Positions 1 through 7,287 of a stretch of 64,000 bases of DNA are shown here, in pieces. The stretch lies in assembly GCF_000719095.1 (NCBI RefSeq), contig NZ_JOEH01000010.1:1-64000 (forward strand). The letters run 5' to 3'. The position numbers and the translations under genes are program-made. Numbering within the stretch: the first letter of the stretch is position 1; each line of letters opens with the position of its first letter. The stretch is from Streptacidiphilus jeojiense (GTDB lineage: Bacteria > Actinomycetota > Actinomycetes > Streptomycetales > Streptomycetaceae). Under the pieces are notes generated by a model, which saw nothing but the letters and a program-made list of their open reading frames with translations, made no database searches and was not told the origin of the DNA.

Positions 1-42
1 CAACCCACCGACACCACCGACCCGACCGCCCTCACCGCCTAA
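1..42 (+). CDS. 3' end of a CDS that starts outside the window (partial)
   Basis: The first 42 bases read in frame 1 as a 13-residue tail rich in Thr, Pro and Asp, closed by TAA. The composition resembles the disordered end of a secreted or membrane protein. The window cuts off the body of the gene, so nothing can be said about its function. It could also be chance open frame. Confidence 0.35.
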   Translation, partial: QPTDTTDPTALTA

Positions 43-380
43 CCTCACAACCAGATCACCGACTGGCCGTCAATACACCACGCCAGCAGACGTGACCCGT
101 TGCCCACCCGTGGCCATTCAGCTCCCACACCAGTTGCAGTTCGCGCGTCATCATCCCCCCCTGCGATCGCCGACTCCAAGATCTGTTTCTCACGCACCCG
201 CCGCCAGAGAGAGTGGAGGGCCCGATCCTATCGACGGACGTGAACGGAGTCTGGGCTACCAACCGGCACCTGTCGACGGCTGTCGTTACTGAGCGATGTT
301 GGCTACCCCGCACGGCCAAACGGCGGTCCGCTGATGATCGACGCCTGGTGTCAGCGAGGTGCCTGGGCTTGGATGGCTTC
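43..380. other. Gene-poor stretch at the window start
   Basis: Apart from the short minus-strand remnant at its left end, this interval shows no frame with convincing codon bias. The plus-strand frame open from 213 continues into the next gene, but its first 56 codons look like read-through upstream of the true start. Confidence 0.5.
56..154 (-). pseudogene. Small truncated ORF behind a strong RBS
   Basis: A 32-codon frame starts at ATG directly behind a run of seven G (AGGGGGGG), an unusually strong ribosome-binding site. It reads MMTRELQLVWELNGHGWATG and continues to a premature TGA. The WELNGHGWA segment resembles, from memory, the start of small Streptomyces hypothetical proteins of about 100-150 residues. 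I therefore infer a decayed or truncated copy. A genuine micro-protein cannot be excluded. Confidence 0.3.
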
Positions 381-1037
381 ATGGCCTTCGAACGCGCCGA
401 TGACATCGTCCGCTGCGGATATCTGCCTGCCATGCGCACCAAACGCGCGCCCTGGCAGGACCCTGTCTTCGTGCCGGCCGAGTTCCTAGCGATCAGCAGG
501 TGCCTCGTAAGGGATCTGCCGCGACCCGAATTTTGGGATTGGTACATCAACCGAACTGACGCTGATCGGGCCCACGCGCAGTGCCCATCCTCGGAGGGAC
601 TGCTGGCTGTAGGTCTGGTGGGCGACGACGCTCGTGTCTTCTTGGAGGAACACGGAGCCCCCTGGGGTCGACCCCCTTCAGTAACGGGGAGAACTTCTTC
701 CCCCACGCCTTTCGACCTGGTGGCCGCGAGAGCGTCCATGCCCGCGGACTCCGAGCCGTTGGGCTTCGACGTCGTGGGGGTCGAGTATGGCGTCTCAATG
801 ATGCATTCATGGATGTGCCACAGCTACGAGGCGCGCGCGTGGGAGGAATTGGGCCTGCGTCTCGACGCTGGCGGCCTGTTCGAAAGCTACGAGAGCGCAG
901 CTCGGGTCCTTGAATGGATGGAAGCTCGGCCGCCGGAGGAAGCGCCAGAGCCTGTCGCGTGGACCGTGGTTGTCATCGCCTCCTGCAGGCCGTCGACTGT
1001 ACGGGGTGCTGCGGATGCTCGACCGATGACACCCTGA
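381..1037 (+). CDS. Conserved hypothetical protein, 218 aa
   Basis: The frame is open from 213, but plausible protein begins at the ATG of MAFERADDIVR, so that start is preferred. The N-terminal segment (GYLPAMRTKRAPWQDP) and the C-terminal segment (HSWMCHSYE, then LFESYESAARVLEWME) look like a soluble Streptomyces protein family of unknown function. No catalytic motif, signal peptide or membrane segment is visible. The last 15 residues (RPSTVRGAADARPMTP) lose family character, so the C-terminus may have been altered. A strong hairpin follows the stop. It lies in the accessory region and its role is unknown. Confidence 0.55.
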   Translation: MAFERADDIVRCGYLPAMRTKRAPWQDPVFVPAEFLAISRCLVRDLPRPEFWDWYINRTDADRAHAQCPSSEGLLAVGLVGDDARVFLEEHGAPWGRPPSVTGRTSSPTPFDLVAARASMPADSEPLGFDVVGVEYGVSMMHSWMCHSYEARAWEELGLRLDAGGLFESYESAARVLEWMEARPPEEAPEPVAWTVVVIASCRPSTVRGAADARPMTP

Positions 1038-1045
1038 GCTTGGGA

Positions 1046-1090
1046 ATCACAGCAGGTCACGAGCCCATATGACTCCTGACCTGCTGTGAT
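1046..1090 (+). terminator. 14-bp perfect inverted repeat, likely terminator
   Basis: The arm ATCACAGCAGGTCA (1046-1059) is exactly complementary to TGACCTGCTGTGAT (1077-1090) across a 17-nt loop. It begins nine bases after the TGA of the preceding gene. There is no T tract, which is common for actinobacterial terminators. An operator for the next gene is the alternative. Confidence 0.55.
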
Positions 1091-1254
1091 GGGGTAGACG
1101 GACTGCGGCCATCCGCCAACGAAGGGCCGGAACTCACCGTGGATCACCGCCGCTTCTGGTGCGCATCTGGTGCGAGCACAAGGCAGGCCCCTCAACTCAG
1201 TTGACTGGGACGGAGTCGGTTAGCTCTACTGCAATGAACCCATCCGGAGGAGCG

Positions 1255-1494
1255 ATGACAGAGCTGCCCGAAAGTGTAGATCGCGACATCTTGGACAGTC
1301 ACATGATCCACGCGCTCAGGACGATTCGTGAGTCGCAGGGGTGTTCCCTTCATGAGGCCCTTGATCTCCTCCAAGAGCGATGCCAGGTGCTTCGGCCCGA
1401 GCCGCCCAATCGAGTATCCGAAGACCGCTCTCGTGTACTGCGCTTTGAGCCTGACGGCTCTCTGATGGTGATCGAAGACCTGCCAGAGGAGTAG
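1255..1494 (+). CDS. Small hypothetical protein, 79 aa
   Basis: The start is the ATG of MTELPESVDRDI, preceded at the right distance by GGAGGA; the longer frame upstream has no ribosome-binding site. The protein is acidic, has one predicted helix around SLHEALDLLQER, and ends in a beta-like segment (RVLRFEPDGSLMVIEDLP). This recalls small Streptomyces hypothetical proteins. No catalytic or metal-binding motif is visible. A very strong hairpin follows, so it is probably transcribed alone. Confidence 0.6.
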   Translation: MTELPESVDRDILDSHMIHALRTIRESQGCSLHEALDLLQERCQVLRPEPPNRVSEDRSRVLRFEPDGSLMVIEDLPEE

Positions 1495-1535
1495 ATGCCG
1501 AGGAAGTGACACCCCGGATCTCTGACCTGGGATGG

Positions 1536-1580
1536 AACCGCCGATCAATCCCCTGACCTGCCGGGGAGTGATCGGCGGTT
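1536..1580 (+). terminator. 18-bp near-perfect hairpin, strong terminator
   Basis: AACCGCCGATCAATCCCC (1536-1553) pairs with GGGGAGTGATCGGCGGTT (1563-1580) with one mismatch and a 9-nt loop. The T-rich tract gtcgtcgttgt follows. It sits 40 bases behind the small gene ending at 1494 and before the SUKH gene, as expected for an intrinsic terminator. Confidence 0.75.
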
Positions 1581-1671
1581 GTCGTCGTTGTGCACCTTTG
1601 GCCACCCTCGCACGGCCCAGTGACGGCCCGAGAGTCCTTGGCAGAGTTGCACATCCTGGACAGGATCCACC

Positions 1672-2184
1672 TTGGCAAACGACCACACGCCAGTGACGGA
1701 CGACGAGGTTGTGGATGCGGTGCGTCAGGCCGCGCAGGGGAAGGATTTGCCCGCCCCTGCGACGGAGCAAGCCATGGCAGATGCTGAGGCGATCATCGGC
1801 TACCCGCTACCGCCCTTGCTTCGTCACCTGCACACCGAACTCGCCAACGGCGGATTCGGTCCCAATGACGGCATCGTCGGTGTACGAGGTGGACGCACCT
1901 ACCAAGGCGACCTCATCGACCTCGCGGAACTGTACGAAGCCGGTCCCGACCCTGAGGGCCGCATACCCGCCGGAGTAGTACCGATCTACGACTGGGGCGG
2001 CACCGGTTGGTCGATGGTGGACTTCCGCGACCCGGCTGCACCGATGTGGTGGAACGAGGATGGTGAGGCCTGGCTACAAAACCAGACCCTGGCAGAGTGG
2101 CTGGTGCAGGCAACGGCTGGCACCTGGAAGCCGCCTCACTGGAGCGAGAATCCAGCGAGCCGTTTCCCTGAGTCGGGCTCGTAG
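1672..2184 (+). CDS. SMI1/KNR4 (SUKH) family protein, 170 aa
   Basis: The segment AEAIIGYPLPPLLRHLHTE LANGGFG followed by GIVGVRGG, and later a WGGTGWSMVDF segment, fits the SUKH fold: an N-terminal helix with the I-G-x-x-L-P-x-x-L motif, then strands ending in Trp-rich segments. SUKH proteins in bacteria often serve as immunity proteins against contact-dependent or polymorphic nuclease toxins. No toxin gene is visible next to it, so it may be an orphan immunity gene. The start is TTG; no better ATG or GTG gives the full domain. Its position in an accessory region supports horizontal transfer. Confidence 0.75.
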   Translation: MANDHTPVTDDEVVDAVRQAAQGKDLPAPATEQAMADAEAIIGYPLPPLLRHLHTELANGGFGPNDGIVGVRGGRTYQGDLIDLAELYEAGPDPEGRIPAGVVPIYDWGGTGWSMVDFRDPAAPMWWNEDGEAWLQNQTLAEWLVQATAGTWKPPHWSENPASRFPESGS

Positions 2185-2485
2185 CAGTCGGCAAGCCGAG
2201 GGCCGCGAAGAACTCCGCAGGAACCATACTCCCGCCTGCTGCCATCCCCCCACCTCAGCCATGAACCCACGGTGGCCGCCGGTCGGACCGTGGCCATCCC
2301 GAAGCCGGAGCACCCCCGCCGGAGGCATCGTCCTGGACGTGGACCCTCGTGCTGCCTGGGCACTGGTGGGCGTCTCTCTGGCATGCCCTTGGGCCTATTT
2401 CCTGCGGGCGCGCGGGGTGGCGAGCCGTGCCGGCGCGGGGCGAAGACAGACATCCGATGCGGTTGATCAGTCAAGAGCGGTGACG
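2185..2485. other. Intergenic stretch without a recognisable gene
   Basis: Frames remain open here because of the high GC content, but none has convincing protein character. The plus-strand frame reading into the DUF6193 gene is open from 2060. Its translation upstream of 2486 does not resemble the N-terminal half of that family. Confidence 0.5.
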
Positions 2486-2899
2486 ATGCCTTTGGGACTT
2501 GGCACACTGCAGGTCATGACGACGGACGATGCGGGCGGGGATGTCACCGAGGCAGCGTGGCAGAAGTTGCTCCGCAGTGACCGGGTGGACAGCGCACTGG
2601 TGCAGGCGGCCTATGCGGAGCCTCGGTTGCGGCAGCTCTTTCCCTGGGTCGGCATGTGGGAGCTGCACTTCAGCCGGTGCACGGAACATCCTCCGACGTG
2701 GGACATTCCATACATTGCCCCGCTGAAGGGCGGGGGCTTTCTCGTGGCGGGACCCTCACGCGAGCAGAGCGTCGGTCCTGCCGAGAGCGCCGAGACGGCG
2801 GCCGCGATTGTGGTTGAGCACCTTCCGGCCGTTTGCGGCCCCGCTTTCCTAGGCAACCGGCACGAACTGGCGGAGAAGGAGCAGAGCAACCCGCAGTGA
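2486..2899 (+). CDS. DUF6193 family protein, C-terminal half only
   Basis: The segment LVQAAYAEPRLRQLFPWVGMWELHFSRC (read in parts) and the C-terminal VVEHLPAVCGPAFLG match my memory of DUF6193 proteins, often labelled natural product biosynthesis proteins in Streptomyces. Family members are usually about twice this length, and their N-terminal half is missing. I take this as a truncated copy or a short variant. The start may be the ATG at 2486 or the one at 2516 (MTTDDAGG). The IS110 element begins right behind its stop, which suggests the site is a transposition target. The function is unknown. Confidence 0.6.
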   Translation: MPLGLGTLQVMTTDDAGGDVTEAAWQKLLRSDRVDSALVQAAYAEPRLRQLFPWVGMWELHFSRCTEHPPTWDIPYIAPLKGGGFLVAGPSREQSVGPAESAETAAAIVVEHLPAVCGPAFLGNRHELAEKEQSNPQ

Positions 2900-2922
2900 G
2901 TTCTGGCGCCACTCCGATGGGG

Positions 2923-4163
2923 TCATACTGCGACAGGGGTCGATCGCGGGTTGGGGAAGGCGGTCTGCTCGTCGTAGAGGATCCGCTGGGTCAGGCAGTG
3001 GTGCAGGCAGCCGAGCACGCGGTTGAACAGGTTGCGTTGGGCGGCGGTGTGTCGCTCCTCGCCTGCTCGGCGGCGGTCGTAGTGGGCTCGGGCGCCTGAG
3101 GAGGCGGTCAGGGCGGCGAAGGCCCAGAGGTAGCCGACGGCAGCCAGGCGCTGATTCTTGATGTGCCTGGCCAGCACGGTCGTCCTCTTGCCCGAGGCGC
3201 CCGGGTGATGGGGGCGGCGCCAGCGTAGGCCTTGACGGCGCGAGCGTCGGCGAAGCGGGAGCGGTCGTCGCCCAGCTCGGCCAGGACCCGGGCGCCGGTG
3301 AGTGATCCGAGTCCAGGAAAGCTGGTGATGATCTCGGCGTCCGGATGGGTCTCGAAGGACGCGACAGTCGCGGCTTCCAGCTCGTCGGCGCTGGTGCAGG
3401 CGGCGTCGAACTGTCGCAGCAAGGCGCGGGTCTTGGTGCCCATGGCCTGTTCGACCAGGGGTGGTTGCTGCATCTGGGGTTCACGCAGGAGCGTGTGGAG
3501 GCGTTCGACCTCGGGCTCGATCTCGCGCTGGCGGCCGGCCTTCTTAGGCTGGGAGCGCAGCTGCGTCCGGGTCAGGCGGGCGGCCTCGGCAGGGGTGGGG
3601 GCGGCGGCCAGCACAGTGTGGGCGACGGGTGAGGCGATGCCCTCGCGGAAGTGGGCGAAGACGGGCAGAAAGCCGGGGTAGTACTGGGGCAGGTGAGAGC
3701 GGAGCCTGTTGCCGGCCTGGGTGCGGTCCCAGACGGCGTCCTGTTGGGCGCGGGCCAGGACCGTGATGGCCTGGGCGAGTTCGCTGTCCGCGAGCAGCGG
3801 CCGGTGCTCCGCGATGTCGGTGCGCAAGATGTTGGCCAGGACCTTGGCGTCCAGGTGGTCGGACTTCTTCCCCGCCAGGGTGTAGCGGGACCGGTAGCGG
3901 GCCGCGGTCAGCGGGTTGATCGCGTGGACAGGTCTGCCGGTCGCGCGCAGGCAGGCCACCAGCAGGCCGTGGGAGGTCTCGATGGCCACCGGCATCCGGG
4001 ACTCCGGGCTGTCGCCGTGTTCGGCCAGCAGCTCCAGCAGGCGGGCCAGTCCGGCTGCGGTGTCATCGATGCGGAGCTTGGCTAAGAGGACTGCGTCCTG
4101 GTCGATCAGGGCCACGTCGTGGTGATCGCTGGCCCAGTCGATCCCGCAGAACACTCGGGGCAT
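2923..4163 (-). pseudogene. IS110-family transposase, frameshifted
   Basis: The N-terminal DEDD (RuvC-like) domain begins MPRVFCGIDWASDHHD and includes AIETSHG, then SDHLDAKVLA. The C-terminal Transposase_20 domain has the marker FPGLGSLTGARVLAELGD and AYAGAAPITRA. After that alanine the frame runs into nonsense (PRARGRPCW) and stops at 3108. A second frame supplies the expected continuation SGKRTTVLARHIKNQRL through to 2923. Two extra bases, or one missing, near 3194-3202 explain the break. The shift lies immediately before the serine of the SGK motif that I take to be the catalytic serine, so the main frame product should be inactive unless frameshifting restores it. Confidence 0.85.
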
Positions 4164-4480
4164 CGATTCCTCCTCCTGGTCGCGCTGATATCTGTTCTGG
4201 TCACAGCCGTGTGGGATGCGCGTCTCCCTAATGGAAGGACTGAGGGGCCCGTCATCCGATTAGCCGTTCGCAATCCAAGCGACCCGCAGGGCCCTCGGTC
4301 AGTTGCGGGAACTCCCGGTTCCCGGATCAGTTGAGAGGTGACCCCTGCAGGTGGCTTGGACCACGACGCTAACGGCTGTGCTGTGGATGGGGCGCGCGGA
4401 ACGGCGGGGCCGGGCCGCGCGCCCCCAAGGACGCTGAGGACAGCCCGCACGCATGAGGGGCCGGCTCTGTCTTGAGAGGT
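4164..4480 (-). ncRNA. Candidate bridge RNA region of the IS110 element
   Basis: In the IS110 group (for example IS621) the non-coding DNA upstream of the recombinase encodes a structured bridge RNA with target- and donor-binding loops. This interval lies on that side of the gene and has no convincing protein frame. It holds complementary segments such as TGAGGGGCCC near 4241 and GGGCCCTCGGTCA near 4289. I infer the RNA from the family and have not derived a fold. Confidence 0.35.
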
Positions 4481-4726
4481 CAACGCCTCCGGAGCGAATA
4501 CGGATCACCTCATGGCGGCGACCATCCCCAGCAACGTCACGCCGACGAGTCCTACGAAGTCCACCAGCGAGACGACTTACGGCCCCATTAGGAGCGCAGG
4601 CGCGAGCGCGCCGCGCCGCGCGCCCGGCGGAGCGTGCGACGCCGGGTGCCTTGAACCCGTAGAGAATGTTGTTACTCACGAGCCTCAACGTGCTTGTCCT
4701 ACTTCGGCTGATGCCACAGGTCGGCG
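4481..4726. other. Intergenic stretch left of the IS110 leader
   Basis: No frame has good support. A very short hydrophobic minus-strand frame around 4515-4575 (VGLVGVTLLGMVAAM) follows a stop codon and has no ribosome-binding site. A GC-rich block near 4600-4630 (gcgcgagcgcgccgcgccgcg) could form a hairpin. Confidence 0.4.
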
Positions 4727-5002
4727 TCAGCCGATACCGCTCGCTGGCGCCCTGGACGGGGGCCCGGCTCTTCGTGTGCGGGCCTCGGCCAGTCGGCGTC
4801 CTCGCTCGGCGGCGCGGAACAGGGCCTGAGCCACATGCTCGGCATCGTCCGGGCTCAGGTGGATCTCATCGGTCCACAGCACCGACAGGCGGACAGTGCC
4901 ATTCAGTAGGTTCGTAGCGACGTCCACCTCGACACCGTTTCCAGTGACGTCGGTGACGTTCAGATTCTGGTCACTGCTGTAGGCACTCACGCCGTCAAGC
5001 AT
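4727..5002 (-). CDS. Small hypothetical protein, 91 aa
   Basis: The core segment (VDVATNLLNGTVRLSVLWTD, then LSPDDAEHVAQALFRAAERG) has the look of a beta-strand pair followed by a helix and shows normal codon use. The start is either the ATG used here or the GTG of VSAYSSDQNLNV four codons downstream; neither has a strong ribosome-binding site. The product has no membrane segment or known motif. It lies on the same strand as the next three small genes and may be the last gene of that accessory cluster. Confidence 0.5.
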   Translation of the reverse strand: MLDGVSAYSSDQNLNVTDVTGNGVEVDVATNLLNGTVRLSVLWTDEIHLSPDDAEHVAQALFRAAERGRRLAEARTRRAGPPSRAPASGIG

Positions 5003-5101
5003 GCCCGGCTGCCGTCTGCTCCATCGATGCTCTGGGTCGCGCACTGATCGGCCATCCGCTCCAGCTGATGTTTCCTCAAGGTCACGGCCTGGACTGCCGA
5101 T

Positions 5102-5524
5102 CTATGAGGTGACCATCAATGAAGCCTGCAGCGCATCGAACATGTTGCGAAGTTCAGTGGTGTCGATCGGATTGATTTCCATCTGCAGGTGACACACGTT
5201 GTCGTCGCCGTGGGGCGTCAGATGCACGAAGAAGGCATAGCCATCCTCGACGGGCTCGGCGGTGAGCGTCAGCGGGTTGTTACGGCCGGAGGTAACGGCT
5301 GCCGAGAAGCGCTGGCCCGATGGTTGACGTAGGTGGGACAGCATCCGGGCGGCGAAGTCAGTGGCCTCTTGGACGCTGAGGTACGCGGGGAAGTCGGCCG
5401 TCATCCAGGAGCACCAATCGGCAGTGACCCGCCAGTTCTCCTCGCCGGTCTGATTGTCCCCGCCGGTCTGAATCAGCTCCACCCACGCGTCATCGTTGCC
5501 GAGGCGTATCCGCGGTGTCTTCAT
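5102..5524 (-). CDS. Hypothetical protein, 140 aa
   Basis: The ATG of MKTPRIRLGNDDAWVEL is chosen because GAAGGA lies seven bases upstream; an ATG two codons earlier overlaps this site. The protein looks soluble and mixed alpha/beta, with segments LSVQEATDFAARMLSHLR and DTTELRNMFDALQ. The latter parallels the helix of the neighbouring 91-aa protein, so the two may be distant relatives. No function is recognised. Confidence 0.55.
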   Translation of the reverse strand: MKTPRIRLGNDDAWVELIQTGGDNQTGEENWRVTADWCSWMTADFPAYLSVQEATDFAARMLSHLRQPSGQRFSAAVTSGRNNPLTLTAEPVEDGYAFFVHLTPHGDDNVCHLQMEINPIDTTELRNMFDALQASLMVTS

Positions 5525-5625
5525 CGTCATCCTTCGGCATCTGTGTCTCCAGCTGATGATCCCATGGGGCGGATCTCTGAGGTCGGAAGTCACCGCGCCT
5601 GGGCTCGATCACCAACCTGGCGAAC

Positions 5626-5979
5626 CTACGCGATCACCAGGTCCACCATCGGCAGGAAGACTACGGGCCGCACTGTCCATCTGATGCGGGTGTCTGCATA
5701 GCTGATGTCTACAGCACATGGCTGGTTGCGGTTCAAGGCTTCGATGTCGTCGATGTAGCCCGAGCGGATCCAGCTCAATGCGCCTTCGACTTCATCGGGG
5801 TCAAGCGATAGGGCTACCGTCCTGACCACTCCCCGGATCCAGCGGACGGCCTCACTGGCGGTGGCTGCTCTGAACGGGAACCCGGCGACAACGGCGGGGC
5901 GCCCTCCGGTGGCTGGGCTTTGTGTCCAGCACTCGCACAAGTAGCCAGGGTGGAGGGTCAGTACGTCGGGTGAGTTCAC
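5626..5979 (-). CDS. Hypothetical protein, 117 aa, coupled to upstream gene
   Basis: The GTG start overlaps the TGA of the preceding gene (GTGA) and is preceded by GGAG, so translation is probably coupled. The sequence (VNSPDVLTLHPGYLCECWT, then FRAATASEAVRWIRGVVRTVA) has predicted helices and two Cys in a CEC motif near residue 15. There is no signal peptide. It forms a minus-strand cluster with the frameshifted gene and the ATPase upstream. The function is unknown. Confidence 0.55.
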   Translation of the reverse strand: MNSPDVLTLHPGYLCECWTQSPATGGRPAVVAGFPFRAATASEAVRWIRGVVRTVALSLDPDEVEGALSWIRSGYIDDIEALNRNQPCAVDISYADTRIRWTVRPVVFLPMVDLVIA

Positions 5980-6294
5980 TGGGTACTCCTGGTGGGGCGG
6001 GCCGACAGGATGTAGCGGGTGGTGTCCTCGCAGATCGAGAGGGTGTACATCTCGCCGCGGGCCAGGGCGAATAGCGCCCGCTCGTGCTCGGCGCTGTCGC
6101 GGAGCCATGCATGCGCCGGCCTGGTGGCTGCGGCGTCGGGCTGTTCAAGGACGTGCTGGGTTCGGTGGCGTGCTGGTCGAGCCGAGCCAGAAGCTTCGAC
6201 TGTCGTGGAGCGAGTAGGCGAGCGCTTCGCACCAATAGCCGGTGCTGAGGGGCGATTCGCGTAACCAGTGGAGTCGGTCCAGCGTCAGGAGCAC
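5976..6294 (-). pseudogene. Small regulator-associated protein gene with a frameshift
   Basis: One frame begins at a GTG overlapping the ATPase gene and reads VLLTLDRLHWLRESPLSTG, then a segment ending HDSRSFWLGS before a stop. A second frame continues with LEQPDAAATRPAHAWLRDSA, HERALFALARGEMY and RYILSARPTRSTQ, ending at the GTGA overlap with the next gene. Removing one G near 6181-6184 joins the two frames as FWLARPARHR. This gives a protein of about 105 residues that fits both coupling signals. I infer a recent one-base insertion or an assembly error. Confidence 0.6.
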
Positions 6295-6719
6295 GGCAGA
6301 CTCCCCGGGGCGGATCGCGGCATAACAAGCTCTGCTGTGACGGTCTGGCCATGCGAACTTGGGCGGACGTCGAAGTGCGTGGCCAGGAGGGAGACCATGT
6401 CCAGCCCTCGGCCCTGCGTCGCCTCGGAACCGGGGTGCTTGATCTCCGGGCTGGTGTCGGACTTCCCGTCGTCAGTCACCGAGATCGCGAGTGCGTGCTT
6501 CGACAGGGCGAGAACCACGTGGAAGGCGCCGCTGGGCTCCCCGCTGGCGGTGTGGCGGAGGGCGTTGGTGCCGAGCTCGCTGACGATCAGTACAGCCTCG
6601 TCGACGTACGGCTGCTCGCCCAGGATTTCGCGTACCCAGCGGCGGGCCCGGCCGATTTCCTCTGGAAATCCTGGGCAACTGAGCCCCCAGACCCGCAGAC
6701 AACTCATATACTCGTCCAT
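6285..6719 (-). CDS. HATPase_c anti-sigma-like ATP-binding protein, 144 aa
   Basis: The GHKL motifs are clear: N box SELGTNALRHT, G1 box TDDGKSDTSPE and G2 box GRGLDMVSLLA. This is the short RsbW/SpoIIAB-like class abundant in Streptomyces, which usually binds sigma factors or anti-anti-sigma factors and may phosphorylate the latter. The start is the ATG of MDEYMSCLRV, with AAAGGAA upstream; the ATG at 6749 would extend the product without a better site. It overlaps the next gene by about ten bases. No sigma factor or STAS partner lies nearby. Confidence 0.8.
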   Translation of the reverse strand: MDEYMSCLRVWGLSCPGFPEEIGRARRWVREILGEQPYVDEAVLIVSELGTNALRHTASGEPSGAFHVVLALSKHALAISVTDDGKSDTSPEIKHPGSEATQGRGLDMVSLLATHFDVRPSSHGQTVTAELVMPRSAPGSLPCS

Positions 6720-6765
6720 ACAAGTTCCTTTATGCTGGTAGGCCACCATGGGTAGTGGGTTCGGG

Positions 6766-7203
6766 CTAGATGAGTTTGACGCCGTCGTGTGCTCGGACTG
6801 CGGGCGGCGATGCTGCGTCCAGGGCATCCAGGACACGGATCGCGTATGCCTCGTCGACAAGGTCGGTGACCTCGTCGCGGGTGGCCCAGCGGAGGGCTCG
6901 GGTCTCGTCGCCGGTGGTCAGATCGCCGTCGATCGCTTCGCAGCGGAAGACCATGGCAATGATCAAGCGGGTCATGTTCTTGTACACGCCGGTGAGGGTC
7001 GCCGGGAGTGCGATCTTGATGCCGGTCTCTTCGAGCACCTCGCGCTGCAGGGCATCGGGGATGGTCTCGCCCGGCTCCAACACACCGCCCGGCGGCTCCC
7101 AGTGACCGTTGTCCCGTCGCTGAACCAGAAGCGCGTGGCCCCGGTCATCGACGATGACCCCGGCGACACTCACGGAGTGCGGGCGATCAGCTTCAGCCGT
7201 CAC
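6766..7203 (-). CDS. Nudix hydrolase, 145 aa (Pif-like context)
   Basis: The complete Nudix box is present: G-x5-E-x7-REVLEETGI, read in GGVLEPGETIPDALQRE and VLEETGI. Such enzymes hydrolyse nucleoside diphosphate derivatives; the substrate cannot be deduced. The GTG of VTAEADRPHSVSV is the start, with GAGGGG upstream. The gene is divergent from a GntR regulator next to a tRNA. pSAM2 and related actinomycete integrative elements carry a Nudix immunity factor (Pif) near the GntR repressor KorSA, so a Pif-like role is a reasonable inference. Confidence 0.8.
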   Translation of the reverse strand: MTAEADRPHSVSVAGVIVDDRGHALLVQRRDNGHWEPPGGVLEPGETIPDALQREVLEETGIKIALPATLTGVYKNMTRLIIAMVFRCEAIDGDLTTGDETRALRWATRDEVTDLVDEAYAIRVLDALDAASPPAVRAHDGVKLI

Positions 7204-7248
7204 GTTGCTTGGTCCCCTCGAATTGCTGGGCTCCCCCACCGTAGCAAC

Positions 7249-7275
7249 TATGCTCAGCCACTCGTCTAGATATCT
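7249..7275 (+). promoter_or_regulatory. Candidate promoter and GntR operator
   Basis: TATGCT at 7249-7254 is a plausible -10 box. Just downstream, CTCGTCTAGATAT surrounds the palindrome TCTAGA. GntR/HutC regulators often bind GTCTAGAC-like sequences, and this site lies in front of the GntR gene, next to its ribosome-binding site. Autorepression is inferred. Confidence 0.45.
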
Positions 7276-7287
7276 GTAGGAGATCCC

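Larger units (their letters stand above)
2900..4480 (-). mobile_element. IS110-type insertion sequence (ends approximate)
   Basis: The element is defined by the transposase reading frames. IS110 elements lack clear terminal inverted repeats and make few or no target duplications, so the ends cannot be fixed by eye. The right end must lie near the stop of the transposase, shortly after the DUF6193 gene. The left end should include the non-coding leader upstream of the transposase start. The leader length used here is a guess. Confidence 0.55.

Noticed and set aside
4299..4688. 129-codon minus-strand frame upstream of the IS110 transposase
   Set aside because: The translation is Arg/Gly/Ala-rich, without a site, and falls in the non-coding leader of the element.
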